DNA from: Hominicoprocola sp037419475
GTDB lineage: Bacteria; Bacillota; Clostridia; Oscillospirales; Oscillospiraceae
Direction: 5' to 3'
Length of the DNA: 64,000 nucleotides
Assembly (NCBI GenBank): GCA_037419475.1
Contig: JAXYYF010000101.1
Coordinates: 17,217-81,216 of the forward strand
Shown: one piece after another, positions 49,410 to 58,364 of the stretch
Position numbering within the stretch: position 1 is the stretch's first letter
How the letters are laid out: every line of letters starts with the position of its first letter
Notes under the pieces: generated by a model
What the model saw: only the letters and a program-made list of their open reading frames with translations
Told to the model about the DNA's origin: nothing
The model's database searches: none
Position numbers and translations under genes: made by a program

Positions 49410-50666
49410 ATGACAACAATTGAACTGCTGAAAAAAACACGCGCCGCACGGACGAGCATCGCCAACATCGGCACGGAGAAAAAGAATGCTCTGCTTCTTG
49501 CCATGGCAGACAGCCTTCAGGCGCACTGTGCGGAGATCCTCGCGTGCAACGCGCAGGATATGGAGGCCGCGCGCGGCCATATCACCGACGTCATGCTCGA
49601 CCGGCTGAAGCTGGACGAGGCGCGCATTGCCGCCATGGCAGACGGCATTCAAGACACGGTGAAGCTGCCCGATCCCGTCGGCCGCGTGCTTAAGGAGATC
49701 GTGCGCCCGAGCGGTATCGTGATCGACAAGGTGCAGGTGCCCCTCGGCCTTGTCGCCATCATCTATGAAAGCCGCCCGAACGTCACCTCGGACGCAGCGG
49801 CGCTGACCATCAAAAGCGGCAATGTGTGCATGCTCCGCAGCGGTAAGGAAGCGTTCCGCAGCGCGCACGCCATCGTCTCCGCGCTCAAGGACGGCATCCG
49901 CAGGGCCGGCGGCGATCCCAACATCGTAAACATTGTCGAGGACACGAGCCACGAGAGCGCGCAGACACTCATGACCGCAGACGGTCTTGTCGATCTGCTC
50001 ATTCCGCGCGGCGGCGCAGGGCTGATCCGCACCTGTGTGGAAAATGCCACCGTCCCCTGCATCGAAACGGGCACCGGCATCTGCCATGTCTACGTGGATC
50101 AGGACGCCGATCTGCAAAAGGCGGTAAACGTCATCGTCAACGCAAAAGCGAGCCGCCCATCTGTGTGCAATGCCGAGGAGGTCTGTCTGGTTCACAAGGC
50201 GGTCGCCGGAAAGTTCCTTCCCATGCTCAAGAAAGCGTTGGTGGATGACCGCAAGGCCGCCGGTCTTGTGCCGGTCGAGCTGCGGCTTGACGCGGCTGCG
50301 GCCAAGATCATCGATGGGACGCCCGCTGGAGAGTGTGATTTCGACACGGAATTTCTCAACTATATTCTCGCCGTCGGCGTGGTCGACAATGTTGACGCGG
50401 CAATCGCGCACATCGCTGCGCACTCCACGCATCACAGCGACTGCATCATGACGGAAAATGCTGAGGCCGCGAAGAAGTTCACCGATCTTGTGGACAGCGC
50501 GGCGGTCTATGTCAACGTCTCCACCCGCTTCACCGACGGCGGCGAGTTCGGGCTTGGCTGCGAGATGGGCATTTCCACGCAGAAGCTCCACGCGCGCGGC
50601 CCGATGGGGCTCGAAGAGCTGTGCACCTATAAATACATCATCCGCGGCAGCGGCCAGATCCGCTGA
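49410..50666 (+). CDS. proA: Gamma-glutamyl phosphate reductase
   Basis: Second step of proline synthesis: NADPH-dependent reduction of glutamyl phosphate to the semialdehyde. The 418-residue protein has the aldehyde-dehydrogenase fold with VPLGLVAIIYESRPNVTSDA, LIPRGGAGLIRTCVENATVP and the catalytic Cys in RPSVCNAEEVCLVH, then TDGGEFGLGCEMGISTQKLH and ARGPMGLEELCTYKY. The ATG at 49410 has AAAGGTGAAGG upstream; a GTG at 49401 that overlaps the proB stop is the alternative. proC is not in the window. The pair shares the proB promoter and ends at a strong terminator. Confidence 0.97.
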   Translation: MTTIELLKKTRAARTSIANIGTEKKNALLLAMADSLQAHCAEILACNAQDMEAARGHITDVMLDRLKLDEARIAAMADGIQDTVKLPDPVGRVLKEIVRPSGIVIDKVQVPLGLVAIIYESRPNVTSDAAALTIKSGNVCMLRSGKEAFRSAHAIVSALKDGIRRAGGDPNIVNIVEDTSHESAQTLMTADGLVDLLIPRGGAGLIRTCVENATVPCIETGTGICHVYVDQDADLQKAVNVIVNAKASRPSVCNAEEVCLVHKAVAGKFLPMLKKALVDDRKAAGLVPVELRLDAAAAKIIDGTPAGECDFDTEFLNYILAVGVVDNVDAAIAHIAAHSTHHSDCIMTENAEAAKKFTDLVDSAAVYVNVSTRFTDGGEFGLGCEMGISTQKLHARGPMGLEELCTYKYIIRGSGQIR

Positions 50667-50683
50667 GCGCATGTTCAAACAGG

Positions 50684-50726
50684 AAAAAAGTCTCCCGCAC
50701 ACGGTTGTGTGCGGGAGACTTTTTTC
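50684..50726. terminator. Bidirectional terminator between proA and argS
   Basis: AAAAAAGTCTCCCGCACAC pairs with GTGTGCGGGAGACTTTTTT around GGTT. Confidence 0.95.
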
Positions 50727-50741
50727 TTTTGATTTTCGATC

Positions 50742-52484
50742 TTACATCTTCTCAGGCTTGCTCAGTCCGAGAATCCCCAGACCGTTGGCCAGCACCTGAC
50801 GCGTCGTGGCAGAGAGCAACAGGCGGGCGTTCGCCACATCGTCCGCCTCGCCCTTGATGCGGCAGGCGTTATAGAAGCGGTGAAACGCGCCGGCAAGGCG
50901 CATGAGATAGCGGTTGATATAGCTCGGATCGTAGTCGCGGGCAGCGACACGGATCTCCTCGCTGAAATTCGCCAGCTCCTTGATGAGCGCGCGCTCCTGT
51001 TCGCCGGAGAGGATCGACAGATCGGCCTTGTCTGCATCGGGCACGCTGCGGCCTTCCTCGGCCAGCGCCTTGATGAGGCTGCAAATACGCGCATAGGCGT
51101 ACTGGATATAGTAGACGGGGTTCTCGCTGTCCTCGCGCACGGCGAGACCGAGGTCGAAGTCCATCTGGGTGTCGGGCTTGGCGTTGAAGAAGTAGCGGCA
51201 GGCATCGACCGGGATCTCGTCGAGCAGATCGGAAAGAGAGATGGTCTTGCCGGTGCGCTTGGACATACGCACCACCTCGCCGTCGCGCACGAGTTTGACG
51301 AGCTGCATGAGCACGATGTCGAGCCGGTGAGTACCGTCAAGTCCCAGCGCATCCATCGCGCCCTTCATGCGTGCGACATGGCCGTGGTGATCCGCGCCCC
51401 AGATGTTGATGACCTTGTCGAAATGACGCACGGCGAACTTGTTGCGGTGATAGGCGATGTCGCCGGCAAAATAGGTGTAGAAGCCGTTGGCACGGCGCAG
51501 CACGTCGTCCTTGAGATCGAGCTTGTCAATATCCGCATCCTTCTTGCCCTGCTTGCGGTACTGTTCGCGCATGATATCGGCGGTCTTGAGCCAGAGCGCG
51601 CCTTCCTTTTCATACGTCCATCCCAGACGCGTCAGCTCCTCAGTGGTATCCTTGACATAGCCGCTCTCATGCAGAGAGGATTCAAAGAACCACTCGTCGA
51701 AGTTGATGCCATAGCGCTCAAGGTCGCTCTTCATCTTGGGAATGTTGCGGTCAAGGCCAAAGCGGGCCATCGCCGCATGACGCTCTTCCACGCTCTTGTC
51801 CAGATAGCTCTCACCGTGCTCTTCATAGAAAGCCTTGGCAAGCTCCTTGATGTCCTCACCGTGGTAGCCGTCCTCGGGGAACTCCACGGCATCCTCGCCG
51901 CGGATGAGCTGAATATAGCGTGCCTCAATGCTCTTGGCAAACTTTTCGATCTGGTTGCCGAAGTCATTGACGTAAAACTCGCGCCACACGTTCGCGCCGG
52001 ACCAGTCGAGCACGCTGGCCAGCGTATCGCCGAGCACGCCGCCGCGCGCATTGCCCATGTGCATAGGTCCGGTAGGGTTGGCGGAGACAAACTCGACCAT
52101 GATCTTCTTGCCCTTGAGACCCTCGCCGCGGCCGTAGCGCTCGCCTTCGGCTTCCACATTGGCCAACACATCGTCGTACCACTTATCGCCGAGGCGGAAG
52201 TTGAGGAAGCCGGGGCCGGCGATCTCAACGGTGGTAAAATAAGTGTCCGCAAGCTCCATATGCTGCGTGAGGATGTTCGCCACCTCGCGCGGGTTCTTGC
52301 GCATGGCCTTGGAGGCGGCAAGGCAGAAGGTCGTCGTGTAGTCGCCGTTGGCGGTATCCTTGGGGATCTCGACCGCGGGAACGGTCTCAACGCCGTCCGG
52401 AAGCAGTCCCTCCTGCACGGCGGCGCGGTAGGCCTTTTGCGTCAGGGCAGCAATTTGGTCTTTTGCGCTTTGGATCATATTCAT
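50742..52484 (-). CDS. argS: Arginyl-tRNA synthetase
   Basis: Charges tRNA-Arg. The 580-residue class I synthetase has the ArgRS N-terminal Add-1 domain (about residues 1-100), the HIGH-type motif as HMGN (SANPTGPMHMGNARGGVLGD, 142-145), the VSKF-like signature MSKRTGKTISLSDLLDEIP and the DALR anticodon-binding domain at the end (YAYARICSLIKALAEEG onwards). Length is typical. GAGGAAAA precedes the ATG. It is a single-gene unit with its own promoter. Confidence 0.97.
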   Translation of the reverse strand: MNMIQSAKDQIAALTQKAYRAAVQEGLLPDGVETVPAVEIPKDTANGDYTTTFCLAASKAMRKNPREVANILTQHMELADTYFTTVEIAGPGFLNFRLGDKWYDDVLANVEAEGERYGRGEGLKGKKIMVEFVSANPTGPMHMGNARGGVLGDTLASVLDWSGANVWREFYVNDFGNQIEKFAKSIEARYIQLIRGEDAVEFPEDGYHGEDIKELAKAFYEEHGESYLDKSVEERHAAMARFGLDRNIPKMKSDLERYGINFDEWFFESSLHESGYVKDTTEELTRLGWTYEKEGALWLKTADIMREQYRKQGKKDADIDKLDLKDDVLRRANGFYTYFAGDIAYHRNKFAVRHFDKVINIWGADHHGHVARMKGAMDALGLDGTHRLDIVLMQLVKLVRDGEVVRMSKRTGKTISLSDLLDEIPVDACRYFFNAKPDTQMDFDLGLAVREDSENPVYYIQYAYARICSLIKALAEEGRSVPDADKADLSILSGEQERALIKELANFSEEIRVAARDYDPSYINRYLMRLAGAFHRFYNACRIKGEADDVANARLLLSATTRQVLANGLGILGLSKPEKM

Positions 52485-52549
52485 AGTATTTTCCTCGATT
52501 CTTCCGTTTGATGAGGCGGGACACGCCGAAAATTCGCATACTTTTTGTG

Positions 52550-52578
52550 ATTATACTATACCGGTGCGCGGAAAACAA
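52550..52578 (-). promoter_or_regulatory. Promoter of argS
   Basis: TTGTTT, 17-bp spacer, TATAAT on the minus strand. Confidence 0.5.
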
Positions 52579-52619
52579 GCCGTTTTTGCGATTTTCTCCC
52601 TCTTTGCTCAAGATATTGC

Positions 52620-52648
52620 TTGCACGCGGAGCCCCCATCCTGTATAAT
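52620..52648 (+). promoter_or_regulatory. Promoter of the 52688 gene
   Basis: TTGCAC, 17-bp spacer, TATAAT, about 40 nt before the gene. Confidence 0.65.
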
Positions 52649-52687
52649 ATTGGACGCAAAACCGTCCACGGAAAGGATATCTCTGCC

Positions 52688-53278
52688 ATGCTGTTTCTCG
52701 GGAAAAGAAAAAAGTTGGATTTCTCCCAGTCCTCCACGCAGGAGTGGAAGGCACAGTGGCAGGCTCTCGTTCCGTCGGAGTGCCGCGACGTTCCGATCAC
52801 TGTAAACGGCAAAACAGTGACCGCCTATGTCCAGATCAACCACTTCGTGATGATGCTTCAGGACGGACTGCTGATGGAGAAGGGCTTCTTCGACGTCTGC
52901 GCGCATTTTCAGCGCGCCGGCTATCATGTGATCTGGCTCATGCGCTGCACGCAGGATATCTTCAACGGCTACCTCAAGCTTCGTAAAACGGCGGGCAATG
53001 AATGTCTCTGGCGCTGGCGCAAGCCGACGACCAATTTCGGCCGCTGGACCTCGGACAACCGCTATGTGACGATCCTGCTCCAATATAAAAGCGCGCCGGA
53101 CGGTGCGCTCGACCAATGCACCGAGCCCATTTTGCAGCGCGTCCAGTGGGCCGAGAGCAACGACAACTCTAAAATGGTCCCCGGCCGCACGGAATTTTCC
53201 ACCGTCGGCGTTCCCGGAACGCCCGCAGAGCTCTGCGGCTGGCTGCACGGCGGCTTCATGTCGTCCGAGCTGTCATAA
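52688..53278 (+). CDS. Hypothetical protein (196 aa)
   Basis: A soluble protein of 196 residues that I do not recognise. It has no signal or membrane segment. Residues 1-20 are basic (GKRKKLDFSQSSTQEWKAQW), the middle has a mixed alpha/beta pattern (INHFVMMLQDGLLMEKGFF, then YHVIWLMRCTQDIFNGYLKL) and the C-terminal third is rich in aromatic residues. The FFDVCAHFQRAGYHVIWL segment, a helix followed by a strand, recalls the alpha-beta core of restriction-type nucleases, but no PD-(D/E)xK set can be placed, so I assign no function. The ATG at 52688 has AAAGGAT upstream. It has its own promoter and is 65 nt ahead of the YhaM-like gene. Confidence 0.75.
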   Translation: MLFLGKRKKLDFSQSSTQEWKAQWQALVPSECRDVPITVNGKTVTAYVQINHFVMMLQDGLLMEKGFFDVCAHFQRAGYHVIWLMRCTQDIFNGYLKLRKTAGNECLWRWRKPTTNFGRWTSDNRYVTILLQYKSAPDGALDQCTEPILQRVQWAESNDNSKMVPGRTEFSTVGVPGTPAELCGWLHGGFMSSELS

Positions 53279-53280
53279 AC

Positions 53281-53331
53281 ACACCCGCGCACGGCTGATA
53301 CCCGGCCGCGCGGGTTCCTTACTTTTTTACG
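53281..53331 (+). terminator. Possible terminator after the 52688 gene
   Basis: ACCCGCGC pairs with GCGCGGGT across a 17-nt loop, followed by a T-run. Weak, so some read-through into the nuclease gene is likely. Confidence 0.4.
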
Positions 53332-53343
53332 GAGGTCTTTTTT

Positions 53344-54303
53344 ATGAACTATGAGCTGCCCATCTGCCGGATGGCACGCAACGATGATATCGAGGGCTTT
53401 TACGTCCTTCGTTCCGCTTTTCCCAAGGTCGCAAGCAACGGCAAGCCCTTCCTCAACCTGACGCTCTCTGACAAAACCGGCGCCATCGACGGCAAGGTCT
53501 GGGACTACGTCGGCCCCATCGGTGCCGCCGACGAGGGCAAGGTCGTGAAGGTGCGCGGCAGTGTCTCCGAGTTCCGCGGAGCCTTGCAGATAACCATCGA
53601 CCGCATCCGTCTGGCCGGAGACGGCGATCTGTATAACGTCGAATCGCTGGTGCCCACCGCTCCCATCGACGCGGGCGAAATGCTCCGCGAGGTTGAGCGC
53701 CTGCTCGGCACCATCACCGACGCCGACTACAAGGCGGTAAGCCTTGAGCTGCTCCGCCGCCACAGGGACAGCCTTGCGTCCATTCCCGCAGCCAAAAGCG
53801 TCCATCATGGCTTTCTGCACGGACTGCTGATGCACACAGGCCGCATGCTCGCTCTGGCTGATTTCCTTGCCGCGCAGTATGCCGACACCGTGGACCGCAG
53901 CCTGCTCCTCGCCGGTACCTTCGCACACGATTTGCAAAAGGAGCGCGAGTTCACCTTCTCCGCACTCGGTCTGGTGACAGGCTATTCCGTCCCCGGCGAG
54001 CTGCTCGGTCATCTGGTCATGGGCGCGCAGGAGGTCGCGGATGCGGCGGATGCGCTCCATATTCCCGAGGAAAAGTCCGTCCTGCTCCAACACATGGTGC
54101 TCTCGCACCACGGCGAGCCGGAGTACGGCGCCGCCGTGCGCCCGGTCTGCGCAGAGAGCGAGCTGCTCTCCTATATCGACATGATCGACAGCCGCATGGA
54201 GATCTACCGCGAGGTGCTCGCCGGCACGCCGGACGGCGCGTTCAGCGACCGCGTCTTTGCCCTCGACGGCAAGCGGCTCTACCGGCATAAGCTTGAAAAT
54301 TAA
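53344..54303 (+). CDS. OB-fold and HD-domain 3'-5' exonuclease (YhaM-like)
   Basis: A 319-residue protein of the YhaM/Cbf1 type, which in Bacillus degrades RNA (and DNA) from the 3' end with manganese. Residues 15-105 are the OB-fold (NGKPFLNLTLSDKTGAIDGK, then VKVRGSVSEFRGALQITIDR). Residues 150-300 are the HD domain: HHGFLHGLLMHTGRML, AGTFAHDLQKE (HD pair), SHHGEPEYGA and YIDMIDSRMEIY. The usual HDLGK is HDLQK here. An ACGGAGG site precedes the ATG. Likely role: RNA turnover. Confidence 0.9.
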   Translation: MNYELPICRMARNDDIEGFYVLRSAFPKVASNGKPFLNLTLSDKTGAIDGKVWDYVGPIGAADEGKVVKVRGSVSEFRGALQITIDRIRLAGDGDLYNVESLVPTAPIDAGEMLREVERLLGTITDADYKAVSLELLRRHRDSLASIPAAKSVHHGFLHGLLMHTGRMLALADFLAAQYADTVDRSLLLAGTFAHDLQKEREFTFSALGLVTGYSVPGELLGHLVMGAQEVADAADALHIPEEKSVLLQHMVLSHHGEPEYGAAVRPVCAESELLSYIDMIDSRMEIYREVLAGTPDGAFSDRVFALDGKRLYRHKLEN

Positions 54304-54362
54304 GCTCTTATGCGGCTCTTCATTTTTCCTACACACCCATTCGGGTATGGATCGAGGCACAA

Positions 54363-55724
54363 ATGGCAAAGCAAATCGATTTTACAAGAGGAAACATTAC
54401 CACGCAGCTGATCCTTTTCTCGCTCCCGCTGGTCGCGGGCGAGCTGCTGCAAAGCCTGTATAACAGTGTGGACGCACTGGTCGTCGGAAACTTTGTGAGC
54501 GACGCGGCACTCGGCGCAGTGAGCGTATGCGCAACACTGGTCAACCTCGTTGTCGGCTTTTTCAATGGAATGTCCGTCGGCGCAACCTCTGTGGTCGCCC
54601 GCGCGGTCGGGCGAAACGATGAAGTGCATCTCCGACAGTCAATACAGATCACCTTCACCTTCTCCGCCGCACTCGGTGCCGCGCTGTCCATTCTCGGCGT
54701 GTTCTGCACCGATTTTCTCATTGGCCTGTCCGCCGTCGAGCCGGAGATCTTCGCGGAAGCAACGGTCTACCTACGCATTTATCTGGCCGGCACCTTTTTC
54801 ACGGTGATCTACAATAACGGCGCCGGCATCCTGCGCGCGACCGGCGACACCCGCACGCCCTTTCTGATCCTGTCTATCTCCGGCGTACTCAATATCCTGC
54901 TGGATCTTCTCTTTGTCGTCGTCTTTCGCTTCGGCGTCGCCGGCGTCGGGTATGCCACTGTGATCTCTCAGTCGTTCTCCGCGCTGACGGTATACCGTCA
55001 GATCAACCGTCAGTGCCATCTCAACTGTCTGTCTCCCAAAACCACATTCCGTGACGGCGGCCCGACAATCCTTGAGGTCATCCGCATCGGCATCCCCTCC
55101 GGCGTACAGGGTGCGCTGATCTCGTTTTCCAATCTCTTTGTCTGGCGCTATGTCAATCCGTTCGGCAAAGCGGCCACTGCCGGCGTCGGCATCGCGCTGC
55201 GTCTGGATAAGTTCATCAGCCTGCCCTGCAAGGCCATCGGCATGACCACAACGACCTTTGTCAGCCAGAACATCGGCGCACGCAACCGCGAGCGCGTACA
55301 GAAGGGCATCTGGCACTGCATGGCTCTCTCGCTGGGCACCACCGCTTTTCTGGAGCTTACGGTGTACCTGTTCTCCAGACAGCTTGTCTCCCTGTTCAAC
55401 TCCAACCCTGAGATCATTGCCATCGGCGTGAGCATGGTCCGGCTGATCGTCCCGCTGTACGTTTGTCTTGCTGCACGCGAGGTCATCATCGGCATTCTGC
55501 GCGCACACGGTTATGCACAGATCACCATGCTGCTCTCTCTGGTCGGCATGGTCGGTGTCCGTCAGCTCTATCTCTATCTCTCCATGTCCAGCCACCCAGT
55601 GCTGGAAAATATCTACCGCTGCTTCCCTCTCGCGTGGGGAAGTACCCTTGTGCTGCTGAGCGTATATTACTTTCTTGTCCGGAGAAGCTCCGGCTGGGAA
55701 GCGGAATACGAGATCGGCCGGTGA
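54363..55724 (+). CDS. MATE-family efflux transporter
   Basis: A second MATE exporter in this window, 453 residues, 12 hydrophobic segments. The start (FTRGNITTQLILFSLPLVAG) and the NNGAGILRATGDTRTPFLIL segment of the first half and GVGIALRLDKFISLPCKAIG of the second are typical of the DinF/MepA-like group. It shares only general family features with the MATE protein at 43.2-44.6 kb. The ribosome site is weak (GATCGAGG). It follows the YhaM-like gene by 59 nt and may be co-transcribed; a strong terminator follows. Confidence 0.93.
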   Translation: MAKQIDFTRGNITTQLILFSLPLVAGELLQSLYNSVDALVVGNFVSDAALGAVSVCATLVNLVVGFFNGMSVGATSVVARAVGRNDEVHLRQSIQITFTFSAALGAALSILGVFCTDFLIGLSAVEPEIFAEATVYLRIYLAGTFFTVIYNNGAGILRATGDTRTPFLILSISGVLNILLDLLFVVVFRFGVAGVGYATVISQSFSALTVYRQINRQCHLNCLSPKTTFRDGGPTILEVIRIGIPSGVQGALISFSNLFVWRYVNPFGKAATAGVGIALRLDKFISLPCKAIGMTTTTFVSQNIGARNRERVQKGIWHCMALSLGTTAFLELTVYLFSRQLVSLFNSNPEIIAIGVSMVRLIVPLYVCLAAREVIIGILRAHGYAQITMLLSLVGMVGVRQLYLYLSMSSHPVLENIYRCFPLAWGSTLVLLSVYYFLVRRSSGWEAEYEIGR

Positions 55725-55729
55725 ATCAC

Positions 55730-55763
55730 AAGGCTCCCATCCATCGCGGATGGGAGCCTTTTT
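55730..55763. terminator. Bidirectional terminator between a MATE gene and rpoN
   Basis: AAGGCTCCCATCC pairs with GGATGGGAGCCTT around a short loop, T-run; the hairpin sits at the rpoN stop. Confidence 0.85.
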
Positions 55764-57135
55764 ATGTTCGTTTTCCGCCCGGCCCGATCCGTCTGCGCTG
55801 CACGGATGAGGGAATGCCCATGGAAAGGCGGTACTTTGCGACCGCGCGGCGGCTGACCTGTATGCCCGATGCCGCAAGTGCGCGGCAGAGCGCCTCATCA
55901 GAGAGCGGCGCGGACGCATTCTCCTCCCGCAGCAAAACCCGCAGACGCTGCTTGACACTGTGCGCAGACAACTCCTCGTCCGTGCGGAGCGCGGCCGTAA
56001 ACAGGCTGCGCACAGGGATCGTCCTGCCTTGGAACGCAATGTACTTGTTCTGCGCCGCGCGGCTCACGGTAGAAACGCTCACCTGCATCTCTTCCGCCAG
56101 CTGCTGCATGGTGAGCGGTCGGAGTGCTCCGCCATGACAGAAGAAGTCCTCCTCCGCCTCGGCAAGTCTGCGAATAACGCATAGGAACGTGTCACAACGG
56201 GTGTGGATCCCCCTGACGAGCATCTGCGCTTCCGAGAGTTTTTCTTTGAGGTAACGCGCAGTCTCCGGTTCAAGCTTCCCCTGGAGCATTTGCAGATACT
56301 CCCCATTGATGGAAACGCGCGGCAGCAGCGCTTCATTCAGCTCGATCGCTACCGCGCCGTGCTCCACATAAAAAAACGCGTCCGGCACCGCATAGGCTGT
56401 CTGCCGCCCCGACGAGAAGCCGCTCGCCGGAATCGGATTGAGCGCAAGGATCGCTTCTCCCGCGCGCTTTGCCCCGCTCACGCTGACACCAAGCCGCGCA
56501 GCCAGCTCGCCGTAGCGGTGCTCGCCAAGCAACGCAAGTCCCTTCTGCACGATGGCAAGTGTGATGCGGCCGAAGTCCCTGCTCTGTACGAGCTGAAGCG
56601 TCAGACATTCCGAAAGGTCCCGCGCACCGACGCCGGGCGGATCAAGTGTCTGTACGGCGTAGAGTGCCTGCTCAAGCCGGAAAACTGGCCAGCCCGTTTC
56701 CGCAGACAGCTCGTCAAGCGGACAGTCAAGATAGCCGCGCTCATCCAGACAGTCGATCAGGTACCGGCAGATGGGAAGCATTTCGTCGTCCACCAGCTTT
56801 ATCTGGCCGATCTGCTCGCGCAGATACTCCCGAAAGGTCTTTTCTTTCGCAAAGCAGTCACTAAAGCCGCCGGCACGCTCTGCGCTTCTGGCCGCATATC
56901 TGCCCTCCGCCGTCCCGGAAAGCTCGTCCCTGTCCTCCGAAGCGGATGCCTCAGCCGGCAGCTCGACCTCGTAATAGATCGCCGGCTGCACGTCCAAAAG
57001 GGGATTGGACAGGGCAAGCTCCTGCACGTATTCGTTGAGTTCAAGTGCGGACATTTGCAGGCATTCCAGCGATTGCCGCATCGCCTGCGTCAGCGCAAGG
57101 CGCTGTACCTGCGCAATATTCTGCTCCAACTTCAT
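55762..57135 (-). CDS. rpoN: RNA polymerase sigma-54 factor
   Basis: Sigma factor for -24/-12 promoters, active only with an AAA+ activator. The 457-residue protein has region I rich in Gln and Leu (QRLALTQAMRQSLECLQMSA, then LELNEYVQELALSNPLL), an acidic region II, the core-binding domain (about 95-250, TLDPPGVGARDLSECL) and the C-terminal DNA-binding part with helix-turn-helix (AEEMQVSVSTVSRAAQNKYI) and RpoN box (VSRRAVAKYRLSMGIPSS; the common form is ARRTVAKYR). The ATG at 57135 has GGGAGGTAC upstream. It sits next to, but transcribed separately from, the sigma-54-driven cassette at 57.3-62.9 kb. Confidence 0.95.
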   Translation of the reverse strand: MKLEQNIAQVQRLALTQAMRQSLECLQMSALELNEYVQELALSNPLLDVQPAIYYEVELPAEASASEDRDELSGTAEGRYAARSAERAGGFSDCFAKEKTFREYLREQIGQIKLVDDEMLPICRYLIDCLDERGYLDCPLDELSAETGWPVFRLEQALYAVQTLDPPGVGARDLSECLTLQLVQSRDFGRITLAIVQKGLALLGEHRYGELAARLGVSVSGAKRAGEAILALNPIPASGFSSGRQTAYAVPDAFFYVEHGAVAIELNEALLPRVSINGEYLQMLQGKLEPETARYLKEKLSEAQMLVRGIHTRCDTFLCVIRRLAEAEEDFFCHGGALRPLTMQQLAEEMQVSVSTVSRAAQNKYIAFQGRTIPVRSLFTAALRTDEELSAHSVKQRLRVLLREENASAPLSDEALCRALAASGIQVSRRAVAKYRLSMGIPSSVQRRRIGPGGKRT

Positions 57136-57246
57136 GCCTGTACCTCCCTGTGGCGATGACTGTACGGCATTCATTATAAATAAGCTTTGAGAAAAATGCA
57201 AATATCTGCGGCAGACGCCATTCTGCCTGAAGCCGCAGATGCAGAA

Positions 57247-57286
57247 AGATCCCCGAACCGTCCATTGTCAGGCCGGTTCGGGGATC
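57247..57286 (-). terminator. Hairpin downstream of the threonine aldolase gene
   Basis: AGATCCCCGAACCG pairs with CGGTTCGGGGATCT across a 12-nt loop. T-run on the minus strand is short, so termination may be partial. Confidence 0.6.
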
Positions 57287-57310
57287 TCTCTTATCTTTTC
57301 GCTCTGCCGT

Positions 57311-58348
57311 TTACTGCGCCATTTCGCAGTCAACGGTCTTGAGGATCTGAATTGTCTTTGCCGTGTCCTCCTCAGAAATTCCCAGATGGAACACCAGACG
57401 AACGCGAGCCTCGTCCACCGCGCCGGCCACAACGCCGTGTGCCAGCAGATGCTGCTGAAGCTCCTCCGCACGTCCGGCAGAGATATGGAGCATCACAATG
57501 TTTGTGTCGACCTGTGCGCTGCACGAGATCACGCCCAGTCCCTGAATCGCCTCGGCAAGCTCCTCCGCGCGGCGGTTATCTTCCTTCAAAAGGGGGATAT
57601 TGTGCCGCAGCGCATAAATCGCAGGTGCGGCGGCAACGCCGCCCTGACGCAGATCGCCGCCGAGGAGACGCCGCGTCTGGCGAAGCTCATAGATGAACTC
57701 CCTGCTTCCGCAGACCAGCGAACCGATCGGCGCGCCAAGGCCCTTGGAAACGCAGAACATGCAGCTGTCGGCATACTGCGCGATCTCCTTCGCCTCCACG
57801 CCGAGCGCGTGTGCGGCGTTGAAAATGCGTGCACCGTCCAGATGAACCGGAACGTCGTGTGCCCTGGCAATGTCGTGGAGCTCTCGCATCCGTTCAAGCG
57901 GCATGACCTGTCCGCCGCGGTTATTGTTGGAGTTCTCCACGCACAGAAGCTTCACGTCATACTCCGCCATGAGCCGCTCAATGTCCTTCGGATTGGGGTC
58001 TCCGTGCGCGTCTGCGCCGTAAACGACCGCCTTGAGCTGGCCGAGCTTCGGGCTGAATGCGCCCTTCTCCGTGCGGTAAAGGTGCTGACGCTCATCGACC
58101 AGCACAGTATCCCCCGGGCCGCAGTACGTCAGCAGCGCGCAGGAATTTCCCATCGTACCGGAGGTGCAGAAGGCCGCAGCCTCCTTGCCGAGCAGCTCGC
58201 ACGCAAGATCCTCCAGCGCGTTGACGGTGGGATCCTCGCCGCGGCGCTCTGCATTCCAGCGCCCGCTGTCGCCCAGCGCGGCGTCTGGAATGGTCTCAAG
58301 CATCGCGTGGGACGGGATGGTAATGGTATCGCTTCGAAGATCGATCAT
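57311..58348 (-). CDS. ltaE: Low-specificity L-threonine aldolase
   Basis: PLP enzyme of fold type I (beta-eliminating lyase family) that splits L-threonine or L-allo-threonine into glycine and acetaldehyde; some homologues act on other beta-hydroxy amino acids. The 345-residue protein starts MIDLRSDTITIPSHAML and has the motifs FCTSGTMGNSCAL, DERQHLYRTEKGAF, VENSNNNRGGQVMP, HLDGARIFNAAHALG and the PLP-lysine MFCVSKGLGAPIGSLV, all as in LtaE. The ATG at 58348 has GAGGGAAGAG upstream. It is the last gene of the sigma-54 operon (racemase-like, symporter, aldolase), 16 nt after the symporter. Confidence 0.93.
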   Translation of the reverse strand: MIDLRSDTITIPSHAMLETIPDAALGDSGRWNAERRGEDPTVNALEDLACELLGKEAAAFCTSGTMGNSCALLTYCGPGDTVLVDERQHLYRTEKGAFSPKLGQLKAVVYGADAHGDPNPKDIERLMAEYDVKLLCVENSNNNRGGQVMPLERMRELHDIARAHDVPVHLDGARIFNAAHALGVEAKEIAQYADSCMFCVSKGLGAPIGSLVCGSREFIYELRQTRRLLGGDLRQGGVAAAPAIYALRHNIPLLKEDNRRAEELAEAIQGLGVISCSAQVDTNIVMLHISAGRAEELQQHLLAHGVVAGAVDEARVRLVFHLGISEEDTAKTIQILKTVDCEMAQ

Positions 58349-58364
58349 TGCTCTTCCCTCTTTT

